A stretch of DNA of 64,000 nucleotides from positions 930,001-994,000 of the forward strand of contig CP103023.1 of assembly GCA_024752435.1 (NCBI GenBank), given 5' to 3'. How positions within the stretch are numbered: position 1 is the first letter of the stretch; each line of letters starts with the position of its first letter. This DNA comes from Allantophomopsis cytisporea. Lineage: Eukaryota; Ascomycota; Leotiomycetes; Phacidiales; Phacidiaceae. Below the pieces are notes generated by a model. The model ran no database searches and was not told where the DNA came from. It saw only the letters and a program-made list of their open reading frames with translations. Made by a program: the position numbers and the translations under genes. Positions 12,216-23,983 of the stretch are shown one piece after another.

Positions 12216-14622
12216 GTATCACTCTGTATGCATAGATTATGCTTCCCCAAGGGGAGGTCATGTAAGTCCGTACATAAATATAAAGTAGATTTGGCCTCAG
12301 CATCAACAAGATTTCGCGTGCTTGACGTTTTTGTCACGGCTGGCAACACCAATGGTGCTGTAGATGTTTAGTGTTAATCATGCTATCTGTTAATATATTC
12401 TTGCAGTGAGCTAAGCTCAGGTAAGCAGTGTGGAGCAGTGACATTGGGGTTGTACATAGATACATTTCGAGATGTGAGGTGAGGTATGATGTGAGGTGTG
12501 AGGTGTAGGGTGTAAGGTGTAAGGTGCAAGGTGTGGAGGTTTGCGAGGGTTGAGTTCAAGAATAGACATCGGGAATAAGTTGGTGTGGGTGATGTTTGCA
12601 GACAAGAGAGTTGAGCGGAGTGGCCTTGGTGAAGTCGTGAGCTTGTCAGGATTGTGAGGCTGGGATACGATGGGACTCGCATATTCGAAGCATTCGGTCC
12701 ATGCACTTTCTGCTACTATATGCACTGACATGCACTTCTCCCATCGACCAGCCAATAAATTGCACGTCTACTGACAGTCTGGAGTCAGTGGAATCAATAT
12801 GAGAGGCTGCATTATTCTTGCAGTTGCATATTGGAAACCAATTACGCCGGCAGTAGATTTGCATTGATTCGCAGGAGGGCGAGGGATGTCGAGCTGACTT
12901 GTCAATTTAGATAGGCTGAACAAGCCATTCACCTTGAGCGACTGCTGAGTGAGAGTCCGAAGTCTGGACGTCTGCAGAGTCTGAATGAATGAAGGGTCCT
13001 CATGAATAAGCACCGTTACTTGTCGACATGCAAAGAGCAGCGCCACGAAGAAGGTAGTTCAGTCTCTTCGTACGACGGATGCGCATATTGATCTACTCTT
13101 TTATGAAAGATTGATGCGGCATTGTCGTTACGAATGCGACCGAGTAATACCACTCTGTGTCCCATGAATCGTCCATTCGTCACACGAATGACGGCCTCGT
13201 ACATCAGTTATACGCTCGTGACTCCACTAGTAATTGATCGCGATGATAGAGCGTCGTATCAGTAATAAATCCGATGTATGGGGGGTACTTCAGGTCCTTA
13301 CGAAAGTTAGTAAGCCCATAAGTAATCCCTTCGGTCAGCGACATATTCCAATTCCTCCGAAACTCTACCTTACCCAGTATACACAGCTTTTCGATCGGGG
13401 TCCGAAAGAAGAGGAGGGGGCGGAGATCTGGATTTCATAATGACGACGTGGTTATACTGTGTATTCCGGTAATGATAACAATGATGGGAATGACGATATA
13501 TGAACATGAGATCCTGGGAGCGTATCTCAAGGTGGAGTCAGTAATAGAGATGAGATGAGATGAGACGAGATGATATGAGATGTGGAGTACCTTGATGTCC
13601 GACAATGATACATCCAAGTCATCGAGTCCAATGTGTCATGGTGTTATGTATCATGGTGTCCTGGTGATATGGTTGCAAAAAGATGGTGAGACGGAGCGCA
13701 ATGGCGATAAACGGTGCAAGAATATCCGAATTCATAGTTGAACGCTCTTATCCATCTACCTTCATACATACATACGCTCATGATTTCCGGATAAATATCC
13801 ATCGCAACTCAACTCAACTAGATTTGCGCAATATACGCAATATACGCAATATATGTAAACAAGAAGACCAATGAATACACATTTACATGGACAAGGCAAT
13901 GAGTGCGAAGAGATCAAAAAGTTTGCACTTCGCAAAGTATTTGGACACTGTATTCCGTGTCGAAGAGCATCGGAAAGTCAAAGGTGCTCATACAAATCAG
14001 GCTGTGTGGGCATCAGCGACAAGGTATTGATTGCACTGACTGTACTGCTACAATATACCCGACAAGTGTATGAGAATCACCGAGGTGATTGAATCGAGAT
14101 GTGAAGTCCAGTCATTAGATAGTCTTGCCTTGGAATATCCAGTTTTCCTGATGATATATAATGATGGTGCTGTACAAAGGACTTTATCGATCTTGAATCA
14201 CCAGATTATCCTATCCAGTCTTCGCTGATCACTACCGATAATCTACTTGTACAAATGATCTGACTTGTATCCATGACTTGTAGGAACAGGATTAACAAGG
14301 AAGATTTAAATATGATCGACTGCTGTTCCTGTTGTCGATCGGAGTAACCAGCATACATCATGTAGGTACGAAGCACACACGGGCAATCCATCCATGGCAA
14401 TGTACACGGTAAGATCCACATGATACTCCAGTATATAGTACATCATACGTACATACTACATCCCTTGTCACTTGCCCATCGCCCGCTCTACTACGCCTTA
14501 CTTCGCCACGGACCATGACTATACCATACATGGGGAGGATAACCATGTAGAGCGTCGTACATGATATATACATAGGATATATACATACTTACATAAATAT
14601 ATATACAGACATGGATATATAG

Positions 14623-14692
14623 ACATAAATATACAGACATAAATATACAGACATAAATATACAGACATAAATATACAGACATAAATATACAG
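14623..14692. repeat. 14-bp minisatellite, five perfect copies
   Basis: The unit acataaatatacag is repeated five times without mismatch, with further degenerate copies on the left (from about 14592) and a broken copy on the right. Confidence 0.95.
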
Positions 14693-14821
14693 ACATAGAT
14701 AGTCAGGTACTCAGGATGTTGTCATATCTACTCCGTACCTGGCTTCGTGGAGTAGGTATGCATGTATGTGTGTATGTATATATATTTATGTGTATGTATA
14801 TATTTATGTCTGTATATTTAT
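14625..14821. repeat. Inverted repeat built from minisatellite units
   Basis: The segment 14799-14821 is a perfect 23-base reverse complement of 14625-14647 (and of other registers in the array). Weaker complementarity continues further out. The loop between arms is about 110-150 bases, so a long AT-rich hairpin is possible in DNA or RNA. Confidence 0.85.
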
Positions 14822-15206
14822 CACCTGAATATCTGAATACTTGCCTTGTCCACCTGATTACCTGAACATCCGAACCCATCTCTAATCGATAGACTCAATA
14901 TCTCCACTCAATCCGCCAAGGGTAGGAAAAGTCTACAATCTACAGCTCAAGCCCATCTCCAAGCTCCAGCCCCACCGTCTCAGCCTTCCACTCCAATACC
15001 AACGCCCATCCCATCAAGATCAGCGATCTCGATCTCATCCAACGCCTGAACGCCTTCAGTACAAGACCCAAGTCAGAGCATACCAGCGGCCCCACCCCAA
15101 CCATGCCACGCCGTAGCCCATTCATTGATTGTATCCCAATCCTTTCATTCCATCACGTCCCCATCCACATATCCATTCCCCTTCCCAGCCTTGTCAAGTC
15201 AAGTCT

Positions 15207-15312
15207 TCGCCTCTCACCTCTCGCCTCCCAGCTCTCGCCTCTCGCCTCCCAGCTCTCGCCTCTCACCTCTCACCTCTCGCTTCTCGCCTCCTCTCGCCTC
15301 GCCTCGTCTCGC
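15207..15312. repeat. Pyrimidine-rich tandem repeat
   Basis: Units of the type CTCGCCTCCCAGCT are repeated, including a perfect 21-base direct repeat at 15220-15240 and 15241-15261, followed by CTCACCT and CTCGCCT variants. The strand is almost pure C/T with scattered G. Confidence 0.9.
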
Positions 15313-16030
15313 TATACCAACCTATAAGCAGGTCCCACCTACCTCCTACGCAGCAGCAAGCACATCACACACCACAACTCACAGCACAACACACACTGCC
15401 GCGCATCACACGCAAGGGACAAGGTAGCTGTGCTGCGTCGTGTGCGTAAGTAGATAGGTAGATATGTAGATACATGCATCGGCTCGACTGCAGTGCGGTG
15501 CGGTGCGGTGCGGCGCCATGTGACGCGATGCGATGGAGGAGGAGCGCTACGAGGAGGTATGAGCGGCGTCGATGACGGGAGGATGAGGGATACGAGCGGG
15601 AGAGCCTGAGCTTGAGCCTGAGCTTGAGCTTGAACAGGATCGGGCTTGAGGAGCGGATAGGACAGGATAGGAGAGGAGATTATAGAAGATGTATTTCGTC
15701 TAATGATGCGGGAGGGCGCATGCGGATCGGGATTGGATTTGGTTGGGTGGGGAGCATCAGTATCAGCTATGAGGGATAAGTACGGTGATGGGTAGGATGG
15801 GATGAGAAGAGAAGAGGGGTGGGCATCATTGGGGTAAGGTCATGTAGGTGGTATGTAGGTATGTATGTAGGTATGTACAGCTTCTATGCAGGATAACTCA
15901 GGTACTGTGTAGGGTATGGAGAGGGGATCTTGGATTTGTAACATACATGCTTGCCGTACAAAGTAGATAGATAATGGCATCACCAAGCTGCAATCCGACA
16001 TTCTGGGCTTCGATACAGATTAATGGGTAT

Positions 16031-16054
16031 CAGCAGCAGCAGCAGCAGCAGCAG
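16031..16054. repeat. (CAG)8 microsatellite
   Basis: Eight perfect CAG triplets. No supported gene covers it. Confidence 0.95.
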
Positions 16055-16518
16055 GTGAAGCTGTAAAGAATCCATTTTTTCAGCTTTTGACTTTTGGAGC
16101 AGATCAGATTTGGTAAGCGATAATCGAACTCGTGCGCTTCCAATTGCGACTTGTCGATTCATCCATCGATCTCGCCTTTCCTCTCCAGTATACATATAAC
16201 AATATCGAGCAATTGCGGCGCTTCCCAGATTTTGGTGATGTGACTTGTCGCTTTCCAAATCTTGGATGCGGACTGAGTGTGCTCGATGTCGGTATTCTGT
16301 ATTAAGCATAATGTACTTGGTACATTGGTCCACCCGGAAGGTAATTGGTAGGGAGGCGTACAGGTTCGCGAACGAGGCAACGTGTGGTACTCATGCTCGA
16401 TAATATCACAGCGCACGCGCCGTTGATGTGCATTGGACTGTTGATGGCGAATGCTCCGTAACTTGAAGTGTTTGTTGCATAGCATAAGCAGGACTTGAAT
16501 GTGCGGGTAGATTATGTA

Positions 16519-16555
16519 TATACATACATACATACATACATACATACATACATAC
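16519..16555. repeat. (TACA)n microsatellite
   Basis: About nine tandem TACA/ATAC units, about 200 bp beyond the stop codon of the MFS transporter gene. Confidence 0.95.
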
Positions 16556-16760
16556 GCACTGTGTACAGTACTTTTGATTTATGAAATTAACATGGCATTG
16601 CAATCTCCACATCTTCGCGCCATCATAACACCCTACCAGATTGCAACATGTATGTACAAATTGCTTATATGTATGTATATGTACAATATATACAGAATCT
16701 CTCGGCTATGCGCATTATCACACCCACTCAACTGCTTCATATGTTACATGCCCAGCTCAT

Positions 16761-18764
16761 CTAAATATCCTGATTTGGCGCATATTTTGAATAACTCCTG
16801 ATCTTCGGGCCCCACTTAAAGAATGCATAAGGAACAGGTACCATAGCCGCGCTGATCGCCCCGAGAATAGTGAGCGTATAGTGAACTCCAAGATTTTCGT
16901 AGAACCTACAGTCACACAATTAGCATCTTCCCAGTAACAATATATATATATATATTTATATATATGTAGATAACATCAAGGGAGGCACTTACGGAATTCC
17001 GACTTCAACCATCCCCCCAGCCGCGACGTATCGAATAAGCGTAATACTAGCCAACGCGCTGGCAGCAAATAGCTCGTAAGTATCAATGATATACTGGTAC
17101 GAGGAGATAAAGATGCAAAGGATGCCATAGCCAAAGAGCACACTAGCAAGCAGGGGGCTCCAATAAGAAATGCTGGGATTCGTAGTCCAGCCCATCCAAA
17201 AGAGACTGATGGGCACAGCCGGGGCGCCAAACATAGCAAACCACAGCCTGGCCTCCGGTGGCAGGCGATCACCGCCCTGCTCCTTGATCTTGGCGAGATC
17301 GCGTTTCGCCCAGTGATAGATTAGCGGGACGAGGAGGCTTGCGCCACAGAGGCCGACCGCGATCCCGACAAAGGCCAGGCCGGTGAGGCCCTCGGAGAAG
17401 CCGTAGGTTTCGCCGAAGATGTAGGTGTAGCCGTCGAGGAAGGTGAAGAGGATGATGTAGATTACGGTCAAGTAGAGGGCGAAGAGGATGACGATTGGTT
17501 CGAGGAAGGTGAGGAGGAAGGGGCGGTAGAGGGCGTGAAGGAGGCGGGTGTGGAAGGGTTCGGCGCGGATCTCGACTGTTGAGACGTAGCGGTCGTCACC
17601 GCTGTATTTGCGGAGGTGGGTTGCTTTCCATTTGAGAAGGATCGGTGCGTAGGTCTCTGGTTGGAAGAGGACCACCAGGACTAGGATCAGCCCCGAGATT
17701 ATCAGTGTGATCCATTCACACCAACGCCAGCTTACGAGCTTGCTCTGACCGACGAATCCTCCTACCACTGGGCCGAAAATTGGCCCCATGAAAGCTGCGT
17801 TTGCGAATACTGGGAAGGCGAATACACGCTCCTTTAGAAGTTATTAGTCGTATTCGTGAAACATGAAGAGAATTCCTACCATAGGGCTCCAGAGATCAGA
17901 GATAGATCCACCTGCACAAACAAGGGGCGTCGCTCCAAAGAAACCAGCGAGGAATCTGAAGACAAGCTGTGCACCAAGATTGGGGGCCAAACCAGAGGCC
18001 ATGATGAAAATCATATACAAGACCATAGTAACGATATAAACGGGGTTCCTGCCCACCGTCTCAGAGATAGGACCAGCGAAAAGTGCACCAAGTCCAAAAC
18101 CAACAAGGTAAAGACCAGTAGCTAAAGACTCCGCAACCTCACTGACTCCAAAGTCCGCCGCAGCCTGCGTCAACGCAGCAGAATCGATTGACGATGCAAA
18201 ACCGACAATGAACCCAATAGAAGCAATAAGGCAAGTCGCACCGATTCTCCTAGCATAGGACCAATTATGTGGATTCATATTGTCCGTCTCAGACTCATAC
18301 CCAACAACGAACACCGTATCTCGATCCGCGCCCTTCTCATTGTCATTCGTCTCCCCCAATCGCCTACTCCGTTGCCGACTCATCTCCCTCGTCAACGTTC
18401 TAACTTCGATCCCAGAAAGCATATGCCCTATCCGCATCCCAATACTATTCTGTGTCCTCGTCGATACCGTCCGATCAAGTGGCGCGCCGTGTCTATCCAC
18501 CACATCATTTCCCATCACACCATTATCCACATGTGCAAACTGTTCAGCTCTTTCAGGATCGCGCACGTCACTCCCGGCATTGGCATTTATAGTCGTCGAC
18601 GATGAGGAATCTAATGATGAAGGTCGATGTAAAGGGGCGCCATGGTCGACTTCCTCTTTCGCCTCTGCATTCCCTCGCTGTAAGGCTTCGGCTTTTTGTC
18701 TGTCGCGATCGTATTGAGCGGCTACATGGCGCCCGAAACGCTTGTATGCGAGATAGGACTGCAT
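16761..18764 (-). CDS. MFS transporter, DHA1 / polyamine-drug type
   Basis: Three exons (18764-17880, 17831-16993, 16905-16761; introns 48 and 87 bp) give 622 residues. A long hydrophilic N-terminus (about 170 residues, acidic/Ser-rich) is followed by HNWSYARR and twelve expected membrane spans. Family marks are the GPISETVGRNPVY loop between spans 2 and 3 and GPIFGPVVGGF (motif C, antiporter signature) in span 5, followed by SWRWCEWI. The central loop carries PETYAPILLKWKA, typical of fungal DHA1 drug/H+ antiporters of the Tpo/Flr group. The first intron lies just after SDLWSPM and the third exon supplies the last span ending in KYAPNQDI. It should export small molecules at the plasma membrane; the substrate is not visible from sequence. 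Confidence 0.92.
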
Positions 18765-20427
18765 GGTTCCCCCTCACAAGGCGGTGGCTCTTGCGTAGTC
18801 GATTTGTGAAATTTGAGATGATAAGACTCGGAAAAAATGAAATGACGAGATTGAAATGAGATTTAAGAAGTTAAAGAAGCACTGACTGATTGATTTGTGA
18901 ATAGAACTTGAGTAGAGATAGACTTACTCCTATTCTACGTTGACTATCCTTCTGTTGATTGCAAATGCTAGTGTTTACCTTGTCGCGCCCTTTCTAACAT
19001 GTACTGACATCATCGTGCGGATAATTTGCAAGATAGATGTGGTGCATGGCAAATAGTATGTGGTGGGAGCGCTGTACTAGCTGTGGTCGCAACACCGAAC
19101 TGGGGATGGTGCTCGGGAAAACGGCTATTAAGTCTCTGGAGTTATCCCCGATCATCATAAGTTCAGTCGCTTTAGAGAAGGAGACCTGAGAATTGCATGT
19201 ACAGCGGATTTTTTTTTCTCAAATGCGGTATTGTTTGGCGTTTGTTCGCTATGCTTCTCCGTTGTATTTGTAATCTTGTCCGTATAATAGTCTTTCGAGT
19301 GCGGAATGATAGCGATTGAGACGGACTTATGATCTCAATGATATCGTCAGATTCGACGAGATATCAACCAAATATGGTAGTCGAGCAATCTTGTCAGCCG
19401 GTGCACCAGAGCTTCTGAACATCGATGTTAATTGTAAGTCCTCGGCCATGCTCTCCACAACAAATTCTAGAATGTGGATCCGGGAGGATAGCCGCGCACA
19501 CATGAACCGTGCTGAGTAGGAGTGACGTGCATTGGAGTAGGGGTTTCGTGTGATATCATCAGTTCAGTTTCGTCCATTGATAGAGATGTATAATCTAAGC
19601 AGCAATCATAATCCCTGAAGAGGGGTGTTGAACAGTCTCTCGAGACCTATTGGACTTTGATGAAGCTTAGTCGTTATATCAAGTAGTGCCACAAATTCTC
19701 GAGACCAAGGAAGCATATTCCGTAGAGTAAAGCTGATTCCTTTCTGATAGTGTTGATTCTCGATCTGGAAAAGTAACAAATACAAAATAGTCATCGAAGT
19801 ATGAAGACAAATCCAGCTAATGCCAGACGGTGGTCATCGTATTTCGTATCACCACATGATTGAACCACAGCTCGGACCTATGAATGAGCCATGCGGAATA
19901 TGTATCCACCACGCTTTTACTCCGGAAGTCCGCCAGATAACGAGCTCCACACTTAAATTTGACCTCTGACTCGACTTCGACTCAACTATAGGAGTTATGA
20001 CTTCATAGGCCAGAGCCTCATTGTGAAATATAATAGAAGCATAGTAGACCTTCACCCTTGGTTGACTTTGAACACTTCGGATTACATGGCTCGTGGATGT
20101 TCCTATCATCACTCGCCTGTTGTGTGTTCCCCCAGTTTCAAGTAATTAATAAGAAGTAAGCTTATATCTCCTCCTTTTCATCTTGTATATGCAGATACGG
20201 TGAGTGCTATAAAGCTGTAGGAATTCTTTCCGTAACCAATATCAACTGATAAGTCGTTCATGTGTCTTGTCACTCTCGTTCAAGGATTCAATCATGGCTA
20301 CCATTTCTTTCGCCTGCTTCTCAACTGGACATTATCAACGAATTTTACTGCAATATGACCAGAAACCAAAATGAACAACGTGGTATTCCAAAAGAAAAAC
20401 GCCTAAAACGACTATGCTTCCTCCCGC
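18765..20427. other. Intergenic, no supportable gene
   Basis: About 1.7 kb upstream of the MFS gene and downstream of the acyltransferase gene. I see only short unrelated frames and a poly-T run near 19210. The part next to 18764 should be the MFS promoter. Confidence 0.55.
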
Positions 20428-22002
20428 TCACTTCTCCGTACAAACACCATACTGCAACCATTCCGGATCATTCTTCAAGCACTCCATATGCTGCTCCAAC
20501 AAATCAACACTGATCTCCAGTCCCGGGGTATATATCTTCGCCTTATCGCCCTCCGCTATGCTTCTCATGCCAAAAGAGGGCATAACCGATACAAATCCAT
20601 CGAATCCTCCTCCACCCGGCAATCTTACACGCTTGAATATACCCGCACCAACATCCAAATCCTCCAAGGAATCCCAGTACCTCTCCCAGCTAGTGATAAA
20701 TACATCACGTCCCATGAAGATATCCGAGTTCATAACCATATCACTCAACACCTTCTGCTCCCTACTCAGCTGAATAAGCGAGCGCATATTCTCATCTGTC
20801 TGCGTCTTCAAGCTCAACCTCACCGTCTCCGCAACCTCCGCCAAGCTGGCCGCACCCTCAGAAATAATCAAATCAATTGGCAACTCCGACGGCGCCGTAA
20901 ATACACAGTTCCCAAAGTACTCAGCAGCCATAGGCGGATTAAGTTTCGCACGTCCATTGACCGCAAGCGTGAGCTGTGAAATTTCCGGCCGCGAAGGCTT
21001 CTCCCAGGCCGCAAGACGAGCACGCGTCACGCACCGCCAGATGAGCGCGGAGACAGCGTCGTTGGTGGAGATGCGTGTCTTGGTGTTTGCCTGCAGGATT
21101 GTGTGCAGGGTCTTGAGGGAGGCGGGGGTGAAGTGGAAGATCGAGTTGACGATGGTAGGGGCGCGGATTGCGGGAAGGAATTTCGAGAGGGCGATGGAGA
21201 TGGCGGATTGGACGAGGCCTCGTGGCGGTGTGCTGCCTGGGAAGGTATCGTCGTGGATCTTGCCGATACTCGATTGCTTTGTTCCTGGGACTACGCGCCA
21301 TTGTGGATGTTCTTGTGGAGTTACGTTCGAGTCCATGAGGAGGGATGTGCGGTCGTGGAGGGCGGATAATTTGGCGGCTGGGAGGATGGATGTGTCTTCA
21401 AGATTGGTCTGCTCGACGTAGCTGCGCACTTTCTTGAACCACCATTTGATCAAGTTCGAGAAGGCAGTTCCATCAATCAGCCAGTGGTGTTTCGAAACGC
21501 AAATCACGAATCCTCGTTGTACGAAGGTGATTTGTGCTGCAAATGGTACAATCTCCTTGTTCTTGCCCGCTAGTGGGAAGACTTCGATGTCTGTGGCGAA
21601 GATGTCGCCTGGTAGGCAGCGCATAGGGAAAGCATTCTCAGGCTCTAAACCCTCGTAATTGAGGTCGTATCTGTGCGAGACGGCGAAGTTGACGAATGAG
21701 TCTTTGGTGATCTTGATGGCATATTTCTTGTTTGGTGGATCGATGTATAAATTTCCGAGAATCTCAGGGATGGCGAGGACACCCTCACTTGGTTCGGCAA
21801 TCAGTTCTTCAAGAGACTTCTTGAGTCCATCAACTAGAGGCGCTTGATAACTGGTATCTTCAGGTGCTTCAAAGCAGCACAAATATCGACTGTTGTAGCC
21901 CGGAACCAGAGCGATGTCAGCAACGGTGAGAGGGATTTCCTTCTCGTATGCTACGGTAGGCTTGCATTTGAACGAGGTAAAAGTGGGTTTTTGAATAGCC
22001 AT
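20428..22002 (-). CDS. BAHD-type acyltransferase
   Basis: A single-exon gene of 524 residues. HHWLIDG at about residues 172-178 contains the HxxxD catalytic motif of the BAHD/transferase family (Pfam PF02458). The length and the two-domain layout fit fungal members such as trichothecene acetyltransferase-like enzymes, which transfer acyl groups from CoA to hydroxyls or amines of secondary metabolites. SRPEISQLTLAVNGRAKLNP precedes a segment (AAEYFGNCV) typical of the family's mid region. The plant-type DFGWG motif is not present; the equivalent place reads DLDVGAGIFKRVRLPGGGGF. The substrate cannot be read from the sequence and no polyketide or terpene synthase is in the window. Its upstream region carries repeated CGGAGTA motifs. 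Confidence 0.9.
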   Translation of the reverse strand: MAIQKPTFTSFKCKPTVAYEKEIPLTVADIALVPGYNSRYLCCFEAPEDTSYQAPLVDGLKKSLEELIAEPSEGVLAIPEILGNLYIDPPNKKYAIKITKDSFVNFAVSHRYDLNYEGLEPENAFPMRCLPGDIFATDIEVFPLAGKNKEIVPFAAQITFVQRGFVICVSKHHWLIDGTAFSNLIKWWFKKVRSYVEQTNLEDTSILPAAKLSALHDRTSLLMDSNVTPQEHPQWRVVPGTKQSSIGKIHDDTFPGSTPPRGLVQSAISIALSKFLPAIRAPTIVNSIFHFTPASLKTLHTILQANTKTRISTNDAVSALIWRCVTRARLAAWEKPSRPEISQLTLAVNGRAKLNPPMAAEYFGNCVFTAPSELPIDLIISEGAASLAEVAETVRLSLKTQTDENMRSLIQLSREQKVLSDMVMNSDIFMGRDVFITSWERYWDSLEDLDVGAGIFKRVRLPGGGGFDGFVSVMPSFGMRSIAEGDKAKIYTPGLEISVDLLEQHMECLKNDPEWLQYGVCTEK

Positions 22003-23983
22003 CCTGATGATTTGAACAACTTCTTGGGAAAGCGAAAGGATTACCAGTGGCTACAAAAGACTGGGGATAGCAAAGACGTGTGGATTGTGATTTGTTATTA
22101 TACATGCCTATTCATGGTTTTCAAGTGTCTCAATACTAATACTTCGTCCTGATTAATGCCGAGGAAAAGGCTAAGAAACTCGGAGTAAGATTAAGCACCA
22201 TTATACTTTCAGCGCAATGTAAGTAACAACCTCTCCGCCCAAAGATACCCTTCGCGGAGTACTTCGTTCGGAGAAGATGGTCTTGACCGAGATTCTCACA
22301 TAGTGTTACAGTTTGTTGTTAAGGTCGTATGTGCGATCCGATGTCTCGTTTGTTATTGGTCAATACCTCCGGAATTGTTCAATCATCCTCGCCCTCTTCG
22401 GAGTAGAAGTAGCGTACACTTACTGGGCGACTACACGAGCCATGATCTTGATGTTGTAATCGCGGGGAAGACGGCTATCTTTCAATGTGGGAACTACGTG
22501 GGGACCCTGGGGCTTCTCTGAGCAGATGAGATCCGGTGATAGGACGGATATCCTAGTATGCCGGTTTCGTTACCTATGGGTTTTTAGCCTTATAATCCAG
22601 ACGATTTCCCTATTGAGCAAACGAAACCAGCAAGGAGAATGCCTTTTCTGAATTCCATCTTCAAGTTCAATTTATGAGTGCGGAATCATACGTGTCTACA
22701 TGGTCCAAGCCGAGTGATCTTGCACAGCCCGCCAAAATCAGAGATTTAAGCTCCACATCAAGCTCAAAAGTTAAGTTTACCTACACAAAATCTAGATTAT
22801 GACCTATGTAAAGGTTATTCAACATCTCCGAATCCTAGACCCTTGCCACAGATATAGAAACCAAGGCTAAATCCTTGTCTCCATGTTTGGCGGTATTGAA
22901 TTATTCCGTATCTCTTGTGTCATAGAACCTGGCCTGAGATCTTAGATGGGGAGTTTGTTCCTTACTGTCAGCCTCTCGGCCGGGCGGGATGTCTCACATG
23001 TAAAAGTTCTCCAAAGAGTGGTCGATTTTTGCTGACTTTATCTTACCAAAACATTCCATCACTCGCCTGCACTGCATCAACGCTTGCTATCGTGCGCAGT
23101 TAACAGATCCAATAAAGTTAATGGCTCATCCTTTCTTACTTTTCAACTTCACGCTCAGTTCCTGAGCCAAATAGATGAGAAACAGTCTACGACAGGCTCT
23201 TGAAAGTCTGCTTTTCGTGTAACTGCTGCCTTTCGACTATGAATCGAAATGCTGATATCAAGTGTTCGTTACTGTATTATACACACAGTCGTGCCAAGTC
23301 TTGGATTCAATCACACCTCACTTATAGATACTGCAATATCCATGGCTAACATTGACCCGGATTCCGTGACACGGTGCTGATAGACATATTCATAGAAGTA
23401 TGTGTATATCCGTCTACATCTCTTAAAGAGTGCGAGAGCTCTTCATGGACTATTGCATATAGGAATTTGATCGAGGATGTTTCTCTCAGTGCCATGAAAT
23501 ATCCAACTCAATCGCATAGAGCGATAAAAGTTTGTTAAGGAAAAGTTTTACTACTAGCATATGAATGCATGGAATATCATAATGTTCGATATCAAAAGTT
23601 CATCTAGATTGACAGTATGTATAGTATGAAGTGGAGGGGAAATCCTGCTGCATTGATTACACTAGCCTATTCTGTGTTTCATTGTGAAGTCTGATCCCAG
23701 CATACTTCATTCAGACAAAACAAAATTGCTCAGTCTCTTCTGTCGTATTTCCTACAAAAGTTGACGATTGAACCCATTTCCGTATTGATGAATCTATCAT
23801 GATGTATGAACGAACGTTCGAGGTTTTGTACTGAGGTATTTACAGGTCTGTTTGGAAGCTCTGTTGTTCATTACTAGAAAGGTTCTAATTCTAAAGGCCT
23901 ATATTGCTTACGATGTTTACTTATAAGGTATTGCTATTTTGTAGTAATATATATACACAACAAAGTATAATTCATTCGAACAC
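22003..23983. other. Intergenic, includes acyltransferase promoter
   Basis: Two kb between two minus-strand genes. The first 400 bp holds repeated CGGAG motifs. The rest has short frames without protein character and becomes AT-rich towards 23.9 kb. No transposon or tandem array is evident. Confidence 0.55.
22181..22405. promoter_or_regulatory. Cluster of CGGAGTA motifs
   Basis: CGGAGTA occurs at 22181-22187, 22255-22261 and 22399-22405, and CGGAGAA at 22269-22275, all in the same orientation and 180-400 bp upstream of the acyltransferase start at 22002. CGG-type repeats are bound by Zn2Cys6 regulators. The functional role is inference. Confidence 0.4.

Larger units (their letters stand above)
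12015..16760. other. 4.7-kb gene-free region with many simple repeats
   Basis: No reading frame here looks like a protein. The region contains a CT tract at 12173-12215, a GGTGTGAGGTGTAAGG-type array near 12475-12540, GATGAGATGAGAC repeats near 13550, three CGCAATATA units near 13818-13850, an inverted 14-bp minisatellite at 14.6-14.8 kb, C/T-rich repeats near 15.2 kb, a CAG tract and a TACA tract. It separates two minus-strand genes and includes the upstream region of the 12014 gene. An unspliced non-coding RNA cannot be excluded. Confidence 0.6.

Noticed and set aside
15103..15449. Overlapping plus-strand frames of about 75-106 codons
   Set aside because: They are produced by C/T-rich tandem repeats; products are Ser/Pro/Leu repeats in all three frames.
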